The notes below the pieces were generated by a model. It did no database searches and was not told the DNA's origin. It worked only from the letters and a program-made list of their open reading frames with translations. A DNA stretch of 64,000 bases from an uncultured delta proteobacterium (lineage in GTDB: Bacteria > Myxococcota > Myxococcia > Myxococcales > 40CM-4-68-19): the NCBI GenBank assembly GCA_903911145.1, contig CAIWCD010000039.1:62001-126000 (forward strand). Direction: 5' to 3'. Within the stretch, counting starts at the first letter, position 1; the number at the start of each line of letters is the position of its first letter. Of this stretch, positions 26,117 through 37,305 are shown in pieces. The translations under genes were made by a program, and so were the position numbers.

Positions 26117-27871
26117 GTGATCCGTCTTGCAGGCATCCCCGCGTCGCCCGGAGTCGCACTCGGGCAGGCGTTCGTCGTCGATCGCCGACGCGCGCGCGTG
26201 CCGCGCTATCACCTCGAGCCCGAGGGGATTGCGCGCGAGCTTGCACGGCTGAACGCCGCAACGCGACTGGCGGCGGACCAGCTCACCGCCATCCGCGAGA
26301 GCCTCGGCGAAGGCGAGCAGGGGTTGATTCTCGACGCGCAGAAGATGATGGCGATGGACCCGACGCTGCAAGCGGGTGCGGCTGCGCTCGTCGAGGAAGA
26401 GCTGCTCAACGCGGAATGGGCCGTGCGCAGGACGTTCCGCGACATCTCCGAAAAACTGGGAGGTTCAAGCAAGGGTGACGCCGGCGAGGACGCCTTCTTC
26501 GCCGAGCGGCGCAACGACTTCGAAGAGGTCTGCGATCGCATCGTGCACAACCTTGCAGGCGAGGCGCAGAGCCTGCTCGCGGGACCGGTTCCCGACGGCT
26601 CGATCGTCGTCGCCTACGATCTGCCGACTGCGGATGCTGCGGTGCTCCTTGCGTCCGGCCGCGTGCGGGGCCTGGTGATCGAGTTCGGCTCGAAGACGAG
26701 CCACACGTCGATCCTCGCACGCGCGCTCGAGGTGCCGTGCGTGGTGGGCACAGAGCAGGCGGTCGAGAAGTGCAAGACCGGTGTGGTGGTCGCGCTCGAT
26801 GGCGACACGGGCGAGGTCGTGATCTCTCCCGAGCAGAACGAGCTGCAGCGCGTGGAGGCCGCACGGTTGCGGGCTGAGAGCCGCGGCGCGCTGCTGCTCG
26901 AGCAGCGCGATCTCCCCGCCTGCACGCAGGACGGACGCACCGTCTCTCTCTGCGCCAACATTGAATTCCCCGAAGAGGTTCCGTCGGTGCTCTCGCACGG
27001 CGGCGAAGGGATCGGCCTCTACCGCACCGAGTTCCTCTACCTGAACCGCGAAGAGCTGCCCTCGGAGGACGAGCACTTCCGCGCCTACTCGAGCATCCTC
27101 ACCGCGATGGGCAACAGGCCCGTCACCATCCGCACGCTCGATCTCGGTGGCGACAAGCTGCCCATCGGCCACCGCTCGCACGAGGCGAATCCGGCGCTGG
27201 GGCTGCGCGCGATTCGCCTGACGCAGAAGCACCCGGCGCTCTTCCGCACGCAGGCGCGCGCTCTCTGGCGGGCATCCAGGATCGGCAATCTGCGCATCCT
27301 CCTGCCGATGATCACGTTCATCGCCGAGCTGCGCGAAGCGAAGGCGCAGCTGGCGGCGGCGCGCGCGGAGCTTGTTGCGGAAGGCGTCGCGGTCGCCGAC
27401 GAGATCCCACTCGGCGTGATGATCGAGACGCCCGCCGCGGCGATGTGCGCCGATCGCCTGGGCCTTGAGTGCGACTTCTTCTCCATCGGCACCAACGATC
27501 TCATCCAGTACACGCTCGCGATCGATCGGCAGAATCGCGATGTCGCGCACCTCTATCGGCCGCTGCATCTGGCGGTCTTGCGGCTGTTGCATCACTGCCT
27601 TGGCGGCGCGAGAGCCGCGGGCATCGAAGTCTCGATGTGCGGCGAGATGGCGGGCGATCCGGCCTACGCGCTCGTGCTGCTTGGCCTGGGCATCGACACG
27701 CTCTCGATGAGTCCGGCGGACATCCCGAAGGTGAAGCGCGTGCTGCGCGGCGCGACGCTCTCTGACGCGAAGGCGATGCTCGACGCGGCGATGAGCTTCG
27801 GCAGCACCGAGGAGATCGAGAAGTTCGTCCACGCCGAGATGGCGCGTCGCTTCCCCGAGCTGGCGAGCTGA
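26117..27871 (+). CDS. ptsI: phosphoenolpyruvate-protein phosphotransferase (PTS enzyme I)
   Basis: Takes phosphate from PEP and passes it to HPr. The 584 residues carry the phosphorylated His196 in GSKTSHTSILARALEV, the PEP-binding GLYRTEFLYL and FFSIGTNDLIQYTLA motifs, and the C-terminal SMCGEMAGD with its catalytic Cys. GTG 26117 begins the standard N-terminus IRLAGIPASPG. There is no Shine-Dalgarno sequence; TACGTT lies eight bases upstream and the region is part of a large hairpin. No HPr or enzyme II is nearby, so it may serve a regulatory PTS encoded elsewhere. Confidence 0.95.
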   Translation: MIRLAGIPASPGVALGQAFVVDRRRARVPRYHLEPEGIARELARLNAATRLAADQLTAIRESLGEGEQGLILDAQKMMAMDPTLQAGAAALVEEELLNAEWAVRRTFRDISEKLGGSSKGDAGEDAFFAERRNDFEEVCDRIVHNLAGEAQSLLAGPVPDGSIVVAYDLPTADAAVLLASGRVRGLVIEFGSKTSHTSILARALEVPCVVGTEQAVEKCKTGVVVALDGDTGEVVISPEQNELQRVEAARLRAESRGALLLEQRDLPACTQDGRTVSLCANIEFPEEVPSVLSHGGEGIGLYRTEFLYLNREELPSEDEHFRAYSSILTAMGNRPVTIRTLDLGGDKLPIGHRSHEANPALGLRAIRLTQKHPALFRTQARALWRASRIGNLRILLPMITFIAELREAKAQLAAARAELVAEGVAVADEIPLGVMIETPAAAMCADRLGLECDFFSIGTNDLIQYTLAIDRQNRDVAHLYRPLHLAVLRLLHHCLGGARAAGIEVSMCGEMAGDPAYALVLLGLGIDTLSMSPADIPKVKRVLRGATLSDAKAMLDAAMSFGSTEEIEKFVHAEMARRFPELAS

Positions 27872-27899
27872 AGCCGCTGCGCCGACGGGATCTGTGCAG

Positions 27900-28979
27900 A
27901 TGAAGCCTCTACGCATCGGAGTGGTCGGGCCGATCGTGGGCGGGTCGCGCTCGATCGCGCAGAGCGCAGTCGTGGCGCTCGAGCGGCTCGGTCACGAGGT
28001 GCGCTTTCTCGACAACGCCTCGTTCGCACCGCACCTCGATTCCATCCGGCGCGCGCCGGACAGCGAAGCGATGAAAAACGCGATGGCGCAGGAGCTGTTC
28101 AAGCTCGCTGCGCGAGAAACCCGGACACAGCTCGCGTCGTTTCATCCGGATGTCGCGCTCTATCTCGCGCAGGCGCCCGTGCTCTCTGACGACGACACCG
28201 CGCCCTTGCGCGAGGCAGGCATCCTCACCATCTTCTGGCTCGTCGAAGATCGTCGCGTCTTCACCTACTGGCAGCGCACCGCTTCTCGCTTCGACGTGCT
28301 CTGGGGAATCCAGGACGGCACGTTCGCGGATGAGCTCGCGAGCATCTCCGACACGCAGTTCGCGCATGTCCCGCTCGCCTGCGATTCGGTGCCGCCGACG
28401 AGCTTGCCCGCGCCCAATCCGCTCTGGAGCGATCGGGTCACCTTCGCGGGCTCGCCCTATCCGAATCGCCTCGCGCTGCTGCGTGAACTCGCGCTCCCGG
28501 ATCTGCGCATCTTCGGTCCTGGCTTTTCGGCCGAGCCGTCGCTGCGGGCGAACATCGCGATCGATCGCACGGTCGAGCACGAGCTCTTTCCGCAGATCTT
28601 CAGTGGCTCGCGCATCAACCTGAATCTCTCCTCCTCGACGGTGAACGGTGACTGGAACGCGCGCAAGAATCTGCTCAATCCGCGCGCGTTCGAGATCGCC
28701 GGTGCCGGCGGATTCCAGCTCGCCGAGTCGCTTCTGCCGATCGAAAAATTCTTCGAACCGGGCGCGGAGATCGTCACGTTCTCCTCTGTGGAGGAGGCGC
28801 GCGAACTGATCGCGAGATACTCGGCGGATGCGACGGCACGAGCGGCGGTTGCATCCCGGGCGCAGGCGCGCGCGCTCGCCGAGCACACCTACGAGCGTCG
28901 ACTCTCCGCAGCACTCGCGCAGCTTCCCGAGTGGCTCGCGCGTGCGTCGCGGCGTCGCGCGTCCCTCGTGCACGATTGA
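27900..28979 (+). CDS. CgeB-like glycosyltransferase (DUF3880 plus GT4-like C-terminus)
   Basis: The 359 residues resemble the spore-maturation CgeB family: N-terminal [18 protein letters not shown], then [12 protein letters not shown], a [12 protein letters not shown] segment, [10 protein letters not shown] and [11 protein letters not shown], and a C-terminal half with [29 protein letters not shown] and [11 protein letters not shown] typical of retaining glycosyltransferases. The ATG at 27900 follows GGGA; a GTG two codons earlier is possible. It sits 28 bases after ptsI. Donor and acceptor are unknown. Confidence 0.8.
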   Translation: MKPLRIGVVGPIVGGSRSIAQSAVVALERLGHEVRFLDNASFAPHLDSIRRAPDSEAMKNAMAQELFKLAARETRTQLASFHPDVALYLAQAPVLSDDDTAPLREAGILTIFWLVEDRRVFTYWQRTASRFDVLWGIQDGTFADELASISDTQFAHVPLACDSVPPTSLPAPNPLWSDRVTFAGSPYPNRLALLRELALPDLRIFGPGFSAEPSLRANIAIDRTVEHELFPQIFSGSRINLNLSSSTVNGDWNARKNLLNPRAFEIAGAGGFQLAESLLPIEKFFEPGAEIVTFSSVEEARELIARYSADATARAAVASRAQARALAEHTYERRLSAALAQLPEWLARASRRRASLVHD

Positions 28980-29022
28980 CAAAATCGCCGCTCGAGTCGA
29001 TGGTCCCGCGCTTCTTTTGCCA

Positions 29023-29038
29023 CGCCGTCAAAACGGCG
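29023..29038 (+). promoter_or_regulatory. GC hairpin in the metK leader
   Basis: CGCCGT, loop CAAA, ACGGCG, 21 bases before the metK ATG. A similar stem with loop CAAAA precedes ahcY. It matches no SAM riboswitch class I can recall. Confidence 0.3.
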
Positions 29039-29059
29039 CCACAGACCCCGGGATCCCCA

Positions 29060-30232
29060 ATGCAGCTGCGCGACTCGCTCTTCACGTCTGAATCCGTCAC
29101 TGAAGGTCATCCCGACAAGGTCTGCGATCAAGTCTCCGACGCGATCCTCGACGAGTGCCTCAAGCAGGACCCGAAGTCGCGCGTTGCGCTTGAGACGGGC
29201 GTCAAGACAGGCCTCGTCGTGCTGCTCGGCGAGATCACCACCAAGGCGCACGTGAACTACCCGTCGATCGTGCGCAAGACGATCGAGCGCATCGGTTTCA
29301 ACGACGGCAAGATGGGCTTCGACGCCCGCTCATGCGGTGTGATGGTCGCGGTCGAGGAGCAGTCGCCCGAGATCTCGATGGGCGTGAACACCAATCACGA
29401 GGGCAAGGAGAAGGAGCAGGGCGCGGGCGATCAAGGAATGATGTTCGGCTACGCCTGCGACGAGACGCCCGAGCTGATGCCGCTGCCGATTGCGCTCGCG
29501 CACAAGCTGACCAAGCGGCTCGCGGACGTGCGCCGCGGCGACTTGAAGTGGCTGCGTCCGGACGGCAAGAGCCAGGTCACGGTTGAGTACAAGAATGGCC
29601 GACCCTATCGCGTGAACGCGGTGGTGCTCGCGGCGCAGCACGACGACGCCATCGAGACCGAAGCACTGCGCAAGCTGCTCAACGAGGCGGTTATCGACCA
29701 GGTCGTGCCGGCCGAGTTGCGCGCGCCCGACATGAAGCGCTGGATCAATGCGACAGGCCGCTTCGTCATCGGCGGACCGCAGGGCGACTCGGGCGTGACG
29801 GGCCGCAAGATCATCGTCGACACCTACGGCGGCATGGGCCGTCACGGCGGCGGCGCGTTCAGCGGCAAGGATCCGAGCAAGGTCGATCGCTCGGCGGCCT
29901 ATGCGGCGCGCTGGGTTGCGAAGACTGTGGTCGCGGCTGGCCTCGCCAAGCGCTGCGAAGTGCAGGTCGCGTATGCGATCGGTGTCGCGGAGCCGGTGAG
30001 CGTGCTCGTCGAGACGTTCGGGACGAGCACGGTCGACGAGGCGCGCATCGAGGCGGCAGTGCGCCGCACGTTCGATCTGCGTCCGGCGGCGATCATCGAG
30101 GAGCTCAAGCTGCTCCGGCCCATCTACGAGCAGACGGCCGCGTATGGCCACTTCGGCCGCTCCGAGGCGGAGTTCACCTGGGAGAAGACCGACCGCGCGG
30201 GCGCGCTTCGCGAGGCGGCTGGCGCGAAGTAG
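29060..30232 (+). CDS. metK: S-adenosylmethionine synthetase
   Basis: Makes SAM from methionine and ATP. The 390 residues contain the opening [30 protein letters not shown] (the methionine/ATP loop), and the P-loop-like [19 protein letters not shown]. The length fits the family (about 384). ATG 29060 is fixed by the conserved N-terminus. TTGACA at 28976-28981 is a possible -35 box. A strong hairpin follows the stop. Confidence 0.97.
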   Translation: MQLRDSLFTSESVTEGHPDKVCDQVSDAILDECLKQDPKSRVALETGVKTGLVVLLGEITTKAHVNYPSIVRKTIERIGFNDGKMGFDARSCGVMVAVEEQSPEISMGVNTNHEGKEKEQGAGDQGMMFGYACDETPELMPLPIALAHKLTKRLADVRRGDLKWLRPDGKSQVTVEYKNGRPYRVNAVVLAAQHDDAIETEALRKLLNEAVIDQVVPAELRAPDMKRWINATGRFVIGGPQGDSGVTGRKIIVDTYGGMGRHGGGAFSGKDPSKVDRSAAYAARWVAKTVVAAGLAKRCEVQVAYAIGVAEPVSVLVETFGTSTVDEARIEAAVRRTFDLRPAAIIEELKLLRPIYEQTAAYGHFGRSEAEFTWEKTDRAGALREAAGAK

Positions 30233-30256
30233 CGGTCGTAGCTGCGGCGATTTTCG

Positions 30257-30296
30257 GAGCGCACCGGTGCGGACTGTTCCGCGGGCCGGTGCGCTC
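30257..30296 (+). terminator. strong hairpin after metK
   Basis: GAGCGCACCGG (30257-30267) pairs perfectly with CCGGTGCGCTC (30286-30296), and an inner GCGGA/TCCGC extends the stem, closed by CTGT. The stretch TGTTCATTT follows. It lies between metK and the convergent hipA-like gene and could serve both. Confidence 0.7.
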
Positions 30297-30327
30297 TGTT
30301 CATTTCAGCGACGGGGACAGAGCTGAT

Positions 30328-31593
30328 TCATCGAGCTCGTGCCTCGCGCCGGAACGCACGCGAAATGCGCTCGTCCGCGCCCACAGCCCGCCAGAAGCGA
30401 TCCGCGAGCTGCGCGGCCTCGTCCCAGACATCGAGCAGCCGCGCCTGAGGCAGGATTTCTCCACGCTCGAGCGCGGGGACGAATCCCGCGCGTGGAGCGG
30501 CGTCTGTGGGGAAGAGGTTGTACGCGGGCGCGAGTGTGAGTGCTGGAGTCGGCGTGAGGCCATCACCGAAGAAAGCCAGGTTGCCGAACTGGCGATCGCC
30601 GTTGCCGATGCAGATCGCGTAGGCCTCGAGCAGCCGGACGCGCCGTGCGTCGTTCGCCGAGAGCAGTCCCGCGCCTTGCAGACGGCCCGCCGCCGCACTC
30701 CAGCTGTCGCGGCGCCCGAGGAGCGCGTCGTCGAGTGGCCCGAGCGTGCAGAGGCCGCGCCGACCCTTGCTGCCGACGCGATCGCTGCGCTCCACCTCGA
30801 GAAAGCGCCGCTTGCCGACGTCGTACGCGCGCGCGTGGGCGGCCGCAATGCCGCTCTCGGCGAGCAGTGAGAGAGACAGCTCCTCGCAGACGAGCAGGTC
30901 GCGCCAGCGGGCGTCCGAGGGAGAGCCATCGCCCGGCGAGAACTTGACCCAGAAGTGACGTCCATCGCGATGCACCGCGAAGTTCGGCTGTTCGCCAGCC
31001 GTCGAGGGTCCCGCGCCGCCCACGGCTGAAAACTCCGCGAGCCGAGGCGAATCGCTGCGCCTCGAATTGCGCACGGGCGCGGCGAAAAAGCGGTCGAGCG
31101 ACTCTTCGCCGAGGATCAGGTTCCCCGTCAGGTCCTCTCCGCGCCGCGCCAGCGCGATCAGCTGGTGATCGTCGCTCCAGTCGGTCAATCCCGCCGGCAA
31201 TCCGAGCTCTCGGTGCTGTCCGGCAAAGCGCCTTCCCTGGTATCCGGCCGGCGAGAGGTCGACCAGGGCTGGCGGCAGGCCTGCGTAGAGCTGCTCTTCG
31301 CCTTCACTGGTTTCTACCCAGCTTCCCGGCACCACCGGCGTGAGCTCTCCGGCCTTTTTCGCGGCCCCGTTTTCGTCGATTTTGTAGATCGGCAGGCTCG
31401 CGGGCAGCCCTGGGCACTTTCTGCGCAGTGCATATCGGGTCGCCCGCGCCCTGCCCAGGCGCAGGATCGCTCCCTCCTCTTTTTTGACCATCCGCGAGAG
31501 GGTCGCCCCGCTCACTCCGAGCGCTTTTCGCAGCGCTGCAGCCCCCTGCGGGCCGTGGGTTCCGAGCTGCTGGACGAGATTCGAGATTGGCAT
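30328..31593 (-). CDS. HipA-family protein with its own N-terminal HTH (YjjJ/HipH-like)
   Basis: The 421 residues combine a winged-helix-like N-terminus (ALRKALGVSGATLSRMVKKE, 20-39) with a HipA kinase fold: GEQPNFAV near 200, the ATP-binding Lys217 in FWVKFSP, the catalytic loop GNGDRQFGN with Asp333 and Asn338. The segment LAPAYNL has Asn359 where HipA and YjjJ relatives normally carry the metal-binding Asp. Stand-alone HTH-HipA proteins act without a separate HipB antitoxin and probably repress themselves. Repeats of TGAAACGAT lie just upstream. The kinase may be weakened or inactive; toxicity is inferred only from the family. Confidence 0.82.
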   Translation of the reverse strand: MPISNLVQQLGTHGPQGAAALRKALGVSGATLSRMVKKEEGAILRLGRARATRYALRRKCPGLPASLPIYKIDENGAAKKAGELTPVVPGSWVETSEGEEQLYAGLPPALVDLSPAGYQGRRFAGQHRELGLPAGLTDWSDDHQLIALARRGEDLTGNLILGEESLDRFFAAPVRNSRRSDSPRLAEFSAVGGAGPSTAGEQPNFAVHRDGRHFWVKFSPGDGSPSDARWRDLLVCEELSLSLLAESGIAAAHARAYDVGKRRFLEVERSDRVGSKGRRGLCTLGPLDDALLGRRDSWSAAAGRLQGAGLLSANDARRVRLLEAYAICIGNGDRQFGNLAFFGDGLTPTPALTLAPAYNLFPTDAAPRAGFVPALERGEILPQARLLDVWDEAAQLADRFWRAVGADERISRAFRREARAR

Positions 31594-31600
31594 AGTGGAC

Positions 31601-31615
31601 GATTCTTGAAACGAT
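31601..31615. repeat. operator-like repeat, hipA-proximal copy
   Basis: GATTCTTGAAACGAT, eight bases upstream of the hipA-like ATG. Its 3' part TGAAACGAT is identical in two more copies near the ahcY end of the gap. Confidence 0.45.
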
Positions 31616-31627
31616 AAGTGTGAATAA

Positions 31628-33142
<1,515 letters not shown>

Positions 33143-33149
33143 GGCTGCC

Positions 33150-34016
33150 GTGCCGATCACTCTTCTCCAGGCGCTCGTCTACGGGATCGTGCAGGGACTC
33201 GCAGAGTTCCTGCCGATCTCGTCGAGCGCGCACCTGACGCTATTGCCCTGGGTTCTCGACTGGCAGGACCCCGGGCTTGCGTTCGATGTCGCTCTGCACT
33301 GGGGCACGCTGATTGCCGTGCTGGTGATCTTCTGGCGCGACTGGCTTGAGCTGGTGAACGCAGGCCTTGCGAGCGTGCGCGAGAGATCGATCGCGGGCGA
33401 TCCGAAGCGGCATCTGTTCTGGGCGCTCTGCGTCGCCACTGTGCCGGGAGCAATCGTCGGGAAACTCCTGCAGCACAAGGCCGAGGACACGTTTCGCTCT
33501 CCGCTGCTGATCGCCGGGACACTCGCGGCGATGGGCATCGTGCTCGCGATTGCGGATCGGGTCGGCAAGCGCACGGTCGACATGCGGGAGATGAAGTTCG
33601 GCCAGGCGCTCGCGATTGGACTCGCGCAGGCCTGCGCGCTGATCCCGGGCGTCTCGCGCAGCGGCGCAACCATCTCACTCGGCCTCTTCTTTGGATATAC
33701 GCGGGAGAGCATCGCGCGCTTCAGCTTCATGATGAGCGCGCCGATCATCTTCGGTGCGGGCCTCGTCAAGCTGCCAGCGCTCGTGCATGCGCTGCGCGGG
33801 CAGGGCGAGGAGGCCGCGCTGGTTACGCCTGCGGCGCTCTGCGTGGCAATGCTCGCGTCGGCCATCGTCGGGACGGTGATCATTCGCTGGGTGCTCGATT
33901 TTCTGCGCACGCGCGGATACCTGCTATTCGGAATCTATCGGGTCGCGTTCGCCTGCTTCATTGCGGCGCTCTGGCTGATTCGCGCCAGCGCTGTCGCGCA
34001 CACGGTCGCGCATTAA
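33150..34016 (+). CDS. uppP: undecaprenyl-diphosphatase
   Basis: Recycles undecaprenyl diphosphate, the carrier for peptidoglycan and polysaccharide export. The 288-residue membrane protein has both family signatures: GLAEFLPISSSAHL near 16-29 and the phosphatase loop PGVSRSGATISLG near 167-179, with about eight hydrophobic helices. GTG start behind AAGG. It is seven bases after ahcY and 12 before the NUDIX gene, so all may be co-transcribed. Confidence 0.95.
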   Translation: MPITLLQALVYGIVQGLAEFLPISSSAHLTLLPWVLDWQDPGLAFDVALHWGTLIAVLVIFWRDWLELVNAGLASVRERSIAGDPKRHLFWALCVATVPGAIVGKLLQHKAEDTFRSPLLIAGTLAAMGIVLAIADRVGKRTVDMREMKFGQALAIGLAQACALIPGVSRSGATISLGLFFGYTRESIARFSFMMSAPIIFGAGLVKLPALVHALRGQGEEAALVTPAALCVAMLASAIVGTVIIRWVLDFLRTRGYLLFGIYRVAFACFIAALWLIRASAVAHTVAH

Positions 34017-34028
34017 AAAGGCGGCTCG

Positions 34029-34682
34029 ATGAGTACCGCCTCCATCGCATCGATCGACCTCGCGCTCCTCGCCGAGAGGATCGGCAGATTTGTTCCACGG
34101 CGCGCGCCGGCGCTCGGAAGACCCGCGGCCGTGCTGGTGCCGCTGCTCGCGCGACCGGATGGGCTGCATCTGCTCTTCACCGAGCGCTCTCCCGCGCTCA
34201 GAGCGCATGCGGGGCAGATCAGCTTTCCCGGTGGCGCGATCGATCCCGGAGATCGCGACACGCACTCTGCCGCTCTGCGTGAGGCGCACGAAGAGGTCGG
34301 GCTCGATACCAGCCACGCGAAGATCCTCGGCGAGCTCGATGATTGCCCGACCTTCGTCACCAACTTCGTCATCTCGCCGGTGGTGGCGCTGATTGAGCGC
34401 GTCTCTGCAGCGGCAGACCAGCACTATCCCTGGCGCGCGAGTGAGGGTGAAGTGGTGCGGCTCCACGAGCTGCCGCTCTCTGGATTTCTCGCCGACGGGG
34501 CCCTGCGCATCGAGGAGCGGGAGCACGAGGGCGTGCGATTCGAGCTCTATTGGTACACGGTGGCGGGCACGGTCGTCTGGGGCGCGACCGCGCGCATCGT
34601 GCACCAGTTGCTCGACGTCGCATTGGGCCGGCCCATCGACGCAGCGCCGTGGGAGCTGGCGAAATCAAGGAGCGCAACATGA
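34029..34682 (+). CDS. NUDIX hydrolase, CoA-pyrophosphatase type
   Basis: A 217-residue hydrolase of nucleoside diphosphate derivatives. The Nudix box GGAIDPGDRDTHSAALREAHEEVGL is spread over residues 68-92, preceded by HAGQISFPG, the pattern of CoA diphosphatases (NudL/YeaB). AAGG precedes the ATG. Its stop overlaps the manC start as ATGA. Coenzyme A as substrate is a family inference. Confidence 0.88.
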   Translation: MSTASIASIDLALLAERIGRFVPRRAPALGRPAAVLVPLLARPDGLHLLFTERSPALRAHAGQISFPGGAIDPGDRDTHSAALREAHEEVGLDTSHAKILGELDDCPTFVTNFVISPVVALIERVSAAADQHYPWRASEGEVVRLHELPLSGFLADGALRIEEREHEGVRFELYWYTVAGTVVWGATARIVHQLLDVALGRPIDAAPWELAKSRSAT

Positions 34683-35752
34683 GCTTGCACGCAGTGATTC
34701 TCGCCGGCGGCAGCGGCACCCGTTTCTGGCCGCTATCGCGCGCCAAGCGCCCCAAGCAATTTCTCGCGCTTGCCACCGATCGCTCTCTCATCGTCGAGAC
34801 GCTCGCGCGCGTAGCGGCTCTGGCGCCGCCCGAGCGCGCCTGGGTGATCTGCGGGAAGGATCACGCAGACCTGGTCCGCAGCGAGCTGCCGACGATGCTT
34901 GCAGGACGGGTCCTCGTCGAGCCGGCCGCGCGCAACACCGCGCCTGCGATTGGCCTCGCTGCCATCTATGCACTGCATGAGGATCAGCAGGCGACGCTGT
35001 GCGTGCTGCCGAGCGATCACCACATCGCCAATCCGGAGGCGTTTCGCACCGCGGTCGCGCGCGCTGCGGCCGCGGCGCAGGATGGCACGTTAATCACTCT
35101 GGGGATTAAACCGACTCGGGCCGAGACCGGTTATGGATATCTGCGCCGGGGCTCGGAGCGAGGCGCCGATCTCTATGCCGTCGATGCCTTTGTCGAGAAG
35201 CCAGACGCAAAGACGGCCGAGCGGTACTTCAGCGACCCGGCCTACTCCTGGAACGCAGGCATATTCATCTTCCGCGCCGACGCGATCCTCAAGGCCATCG
35301 AGCGCAATCTCCCGGTTCTGCATCACGGATTAATGACCATGGCCGCGTCGATCGGTAAGCCCGATGAAGCCGCGACGCTGGCCGAAGCCTTTCCCCGCCT
35401 GCCCGCGATCAGCATTGATTACGGCGTCATGGAGCCCGAAGGGAAATTGGGACATCTCGCGCAGGTGCCCGGCGATTTCGGCTGGAGCGATGTCGGCTCA
35501 TTTGATGCGCTCAGCGACGTCAAGGCGCTCGATGCCCGCGGCAACCTCCTCGCGGGCGATGCCTTCGCGATCGATTGCGACAACACGATTCTCCTCGGCG
35601 AAAATGGCCGCACGCTGGCCGGCGTTGGCTTGCGCGATCTGATCGTCGTCGACGCTGGAGACGCGCTGCTCGTGCTTCCGCGCGACCGGGCCCAGGATGT
35701 TCGGGCGATTGTCGAGGCATTAAAAGCCGCCGGCCGTCACGACAAGCTTTAA
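34679..35752 (+). CDS. manC: mannose-1-phosphate guanylyltransferase
   Basis: Makes GDP-mannose from GTP and mannose-1-phosphate. The 357 residues open with VILAGGSGTRFWPLSR and KRPKQFL, followed by LPSDHHI, EKPDAKTAERY and YSWNAGIFIFR. It is the single-domain form without the C-terminal isomerase part. ATG 34679 overlaps the NUDIX stop. Together with the next gene it supplies GDP-mannose. Three Leu codons are TTA, otherwise very rare in this window. Confidence 0.94.
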   Translation: MSLHAVILAGGSGTRFWPLSRAKRPKQFLALATDRSLIVETLARVAALAPPERAWVICGKDHADLVRSELPTMLAGRVLVEPAARNTAPAIGLAAIYALHEDQQATLCVLPSDHHIANPEAFRTAVARAAAAAQDGTLITLGIKPTRAETGYGYLRRGSERGADLYAVDAFVEKPDAKTAERYFSDPAYSWNAGIFIFRADAILKAIERNLPVLHHGLMTMAASIGKPDEAATLAEAFPRLPAISIDYGVMEPEGKLGHLAQVPGDFGWSDVGSFDALSDVKALDARGNLLAGDAFAIDCDNTILLGENGRTLAGVGLRDLIVVDAGDALLVLPRDRAQDVRAIVEALKAAGRHDKL

Positions 35753-35801
35753 TCAATTCCATCTCGTAGCGATCACGGTGCTTAATCTTCCGGAGCCATC
35801 G

Positions 35802-37202
35802 ATGAGCGACATCTTTCCCGGTCATGTGTTTCGCGAATACGACGTGCGCGGCCTCGTCGCGACCGAGTTGACACCCGCCTTTGCGGAGACGCTCGGCCGC
35901 GCTTATGGTGCCTATCTGTTGGAGCGGAATTCGGGCGCACGAGGATTCGCGCTGGGCCGCGACCACAGATTAAGCTCGACTGCTCTGGCCGAGGCCTTCT
36001 CGCGCGGCGCGCGCACGTTTGGTCTCGAAGCGTTCGACATCGGCGTGGTCCCGACGCCATTAACCTATTTTGCCGCCCAGGTGCTGCCCGTCGATGGGCT
36101 TTGCATGATTACCGGGTCGCACAATCCGCCCGAATATAATGGCTTCAAGATCGGCGTCGGCAAGAGCACGCTCGCCGGTCCCGAAGTGCAGGAACTCAAA
36201 CAGCGCGCGCTGTCCGTGCACGCCGGGCAACTCAAGGCTCCCTCTTCCGCGAAAGAGGGTCGGGAGACGAAGTTCTCGGTCAATGACTTCTATGTGTCGC
36301 TGATCACCCAGACGCTCGGCGTTGCGAAACGCAAACTCAAGATCGTGTGCGACGCGGGGAATGGAACGGGCGGCTTGATCGGGCCCACGCTCCTTCGCGC
36401 GCTCGGACACGAGGTCATTGAACTGTTCTGCGAACTCGACGGAACATTTCCCAATCACCATCCTGATCCGACCGTCGAAAAAAATCTAATCGACCTGCAG
36501 GCGGCGGTCAGGCAGCACAAAGCAGATCTCGGGATCGCCTGGGATGGCGACTCGGATCGCATCGGCGCCGTCGACGAGAACGGCACGATTCTCTGGGGCG
36601 ACCAGTTGCTCATCCTCTTTGCACGCGACTTATTAAAAGAGGTTCCCGGCGCGGCGATCGTTGGCGAGGTCAAATGCTCGCAGACACTCTATGACGATGT
36701 CGCCGCACGCGGCGGTCGGCCGATCATGTGGAAGGCCGGTCACTCATTAATCAAGTCGAAGATGAAGGAGGAGCACGCGCTGCTCGCGGGCGAGATGAGC
36801 GGGCATATGTTCTTCGGGCACCGCTGGTATGGATTCGACGACGGGATCTACTCGGCCGCGCGCTTGAGCGAGCTGATCGCGCGCGATGGCCGGAGGATGT
36901 CGGCGATGCTGGACGGCATCCCGAAGACCTATGCTTCTCCAGAGATTAGATTCGATTTCGCCGAGGATAAGAAATTCGCTGCGGTGAAGCTGGCAACCGA
37001 GCGGTTGCGCAAGACGGGCAAGACGATCGAGGTCGATGGTGTGCGCGTGATCATCGACGGCGCCTGGGGTCTTGTTCGCGCCAGCAATACCCAACCGCTG
37101 CTCGTCCTGCGCTGGGAAGCGACGAGCGAAGAGGGATTAAAGCGGATCCAGGACTTAATCGAAGGGACGGTCAAGACGATCCGCGAGGAACTGGGCGGGT
37201 GA
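35802..37202 (+). CDS. manB: phosphomannomutase / phosphoglucomutase
   Basis: Interconverts hexose 6- and 1-phosphates for GDP-mannose. The 466 residues carry FREYDVRG, the phosphoserine loop MITGSHNPPEYNGFK, the metal loop WDGDSDRIG, GEMSGHMFF for sugar binding and the C-terminal phosphate loop RASNTQPLL. ATG 35802 follows GGAG at seven bases; an upstream GTG lacks such a site. It contains about seven TTA codons (for example two in a row at GACTTATTAAAAGAG). Confidence 0.95.
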   Translation: MSDIFPGHVFREYDVRGLVATELTPAFAETLGRAYGAYLLERNSGARGFALGRDHRLSSTALAEAFSRGARTFGLEAFDIGVVPTPLTYFAAQVLPVDGLCMITGSHNPPEYNGFKIGVGKSTLAGPEVQELKQRALSVHAGQLKAPSSAKEGRETKFSVNDFYVSLITQTLGVAKRKLKIVCDAGNGTGGLIGPTLLRALGHEVIELFCELDGTFPNHHPDPTVEKNLIDLQAAVRQHKADLGIAWDGDSDRIGAVDENGTILWGDQLLILFARDLLKEVPGAAIVGEVKCSQTLYDDVAARGGRPIMWKAGHSLIKSKMKEEHALLAGEMSGHMFFGHRWYGFDDGIYSAARLSELIARDGRRMSAMLDGIPKTYASPEIRFDFAEDKKFAAVKLATERLRKTGKTIEVDGVRVIIDGAWGLVRASNTQPLLVLRWEATSEEGLKRIQDLIEGTVKTIREELGG

Positions 37203-37305
37203 CCGCGGTAGCGGAAAAGGAGAATGCTGTTGCAACGTTTCTTCGGAAGGTCCCGGCCATTGCCAACGGAATTGGTTCCGGGACCGACAAAGCGGCTGCT
37301 GGTAT

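Noticed and set aside
28980-29059. SAM riboswitch before metK
   Set aside because: Only a short hairpin is present; no conserved core of the SAM-I, SAM-II or SAM/SAH classes was recognised.
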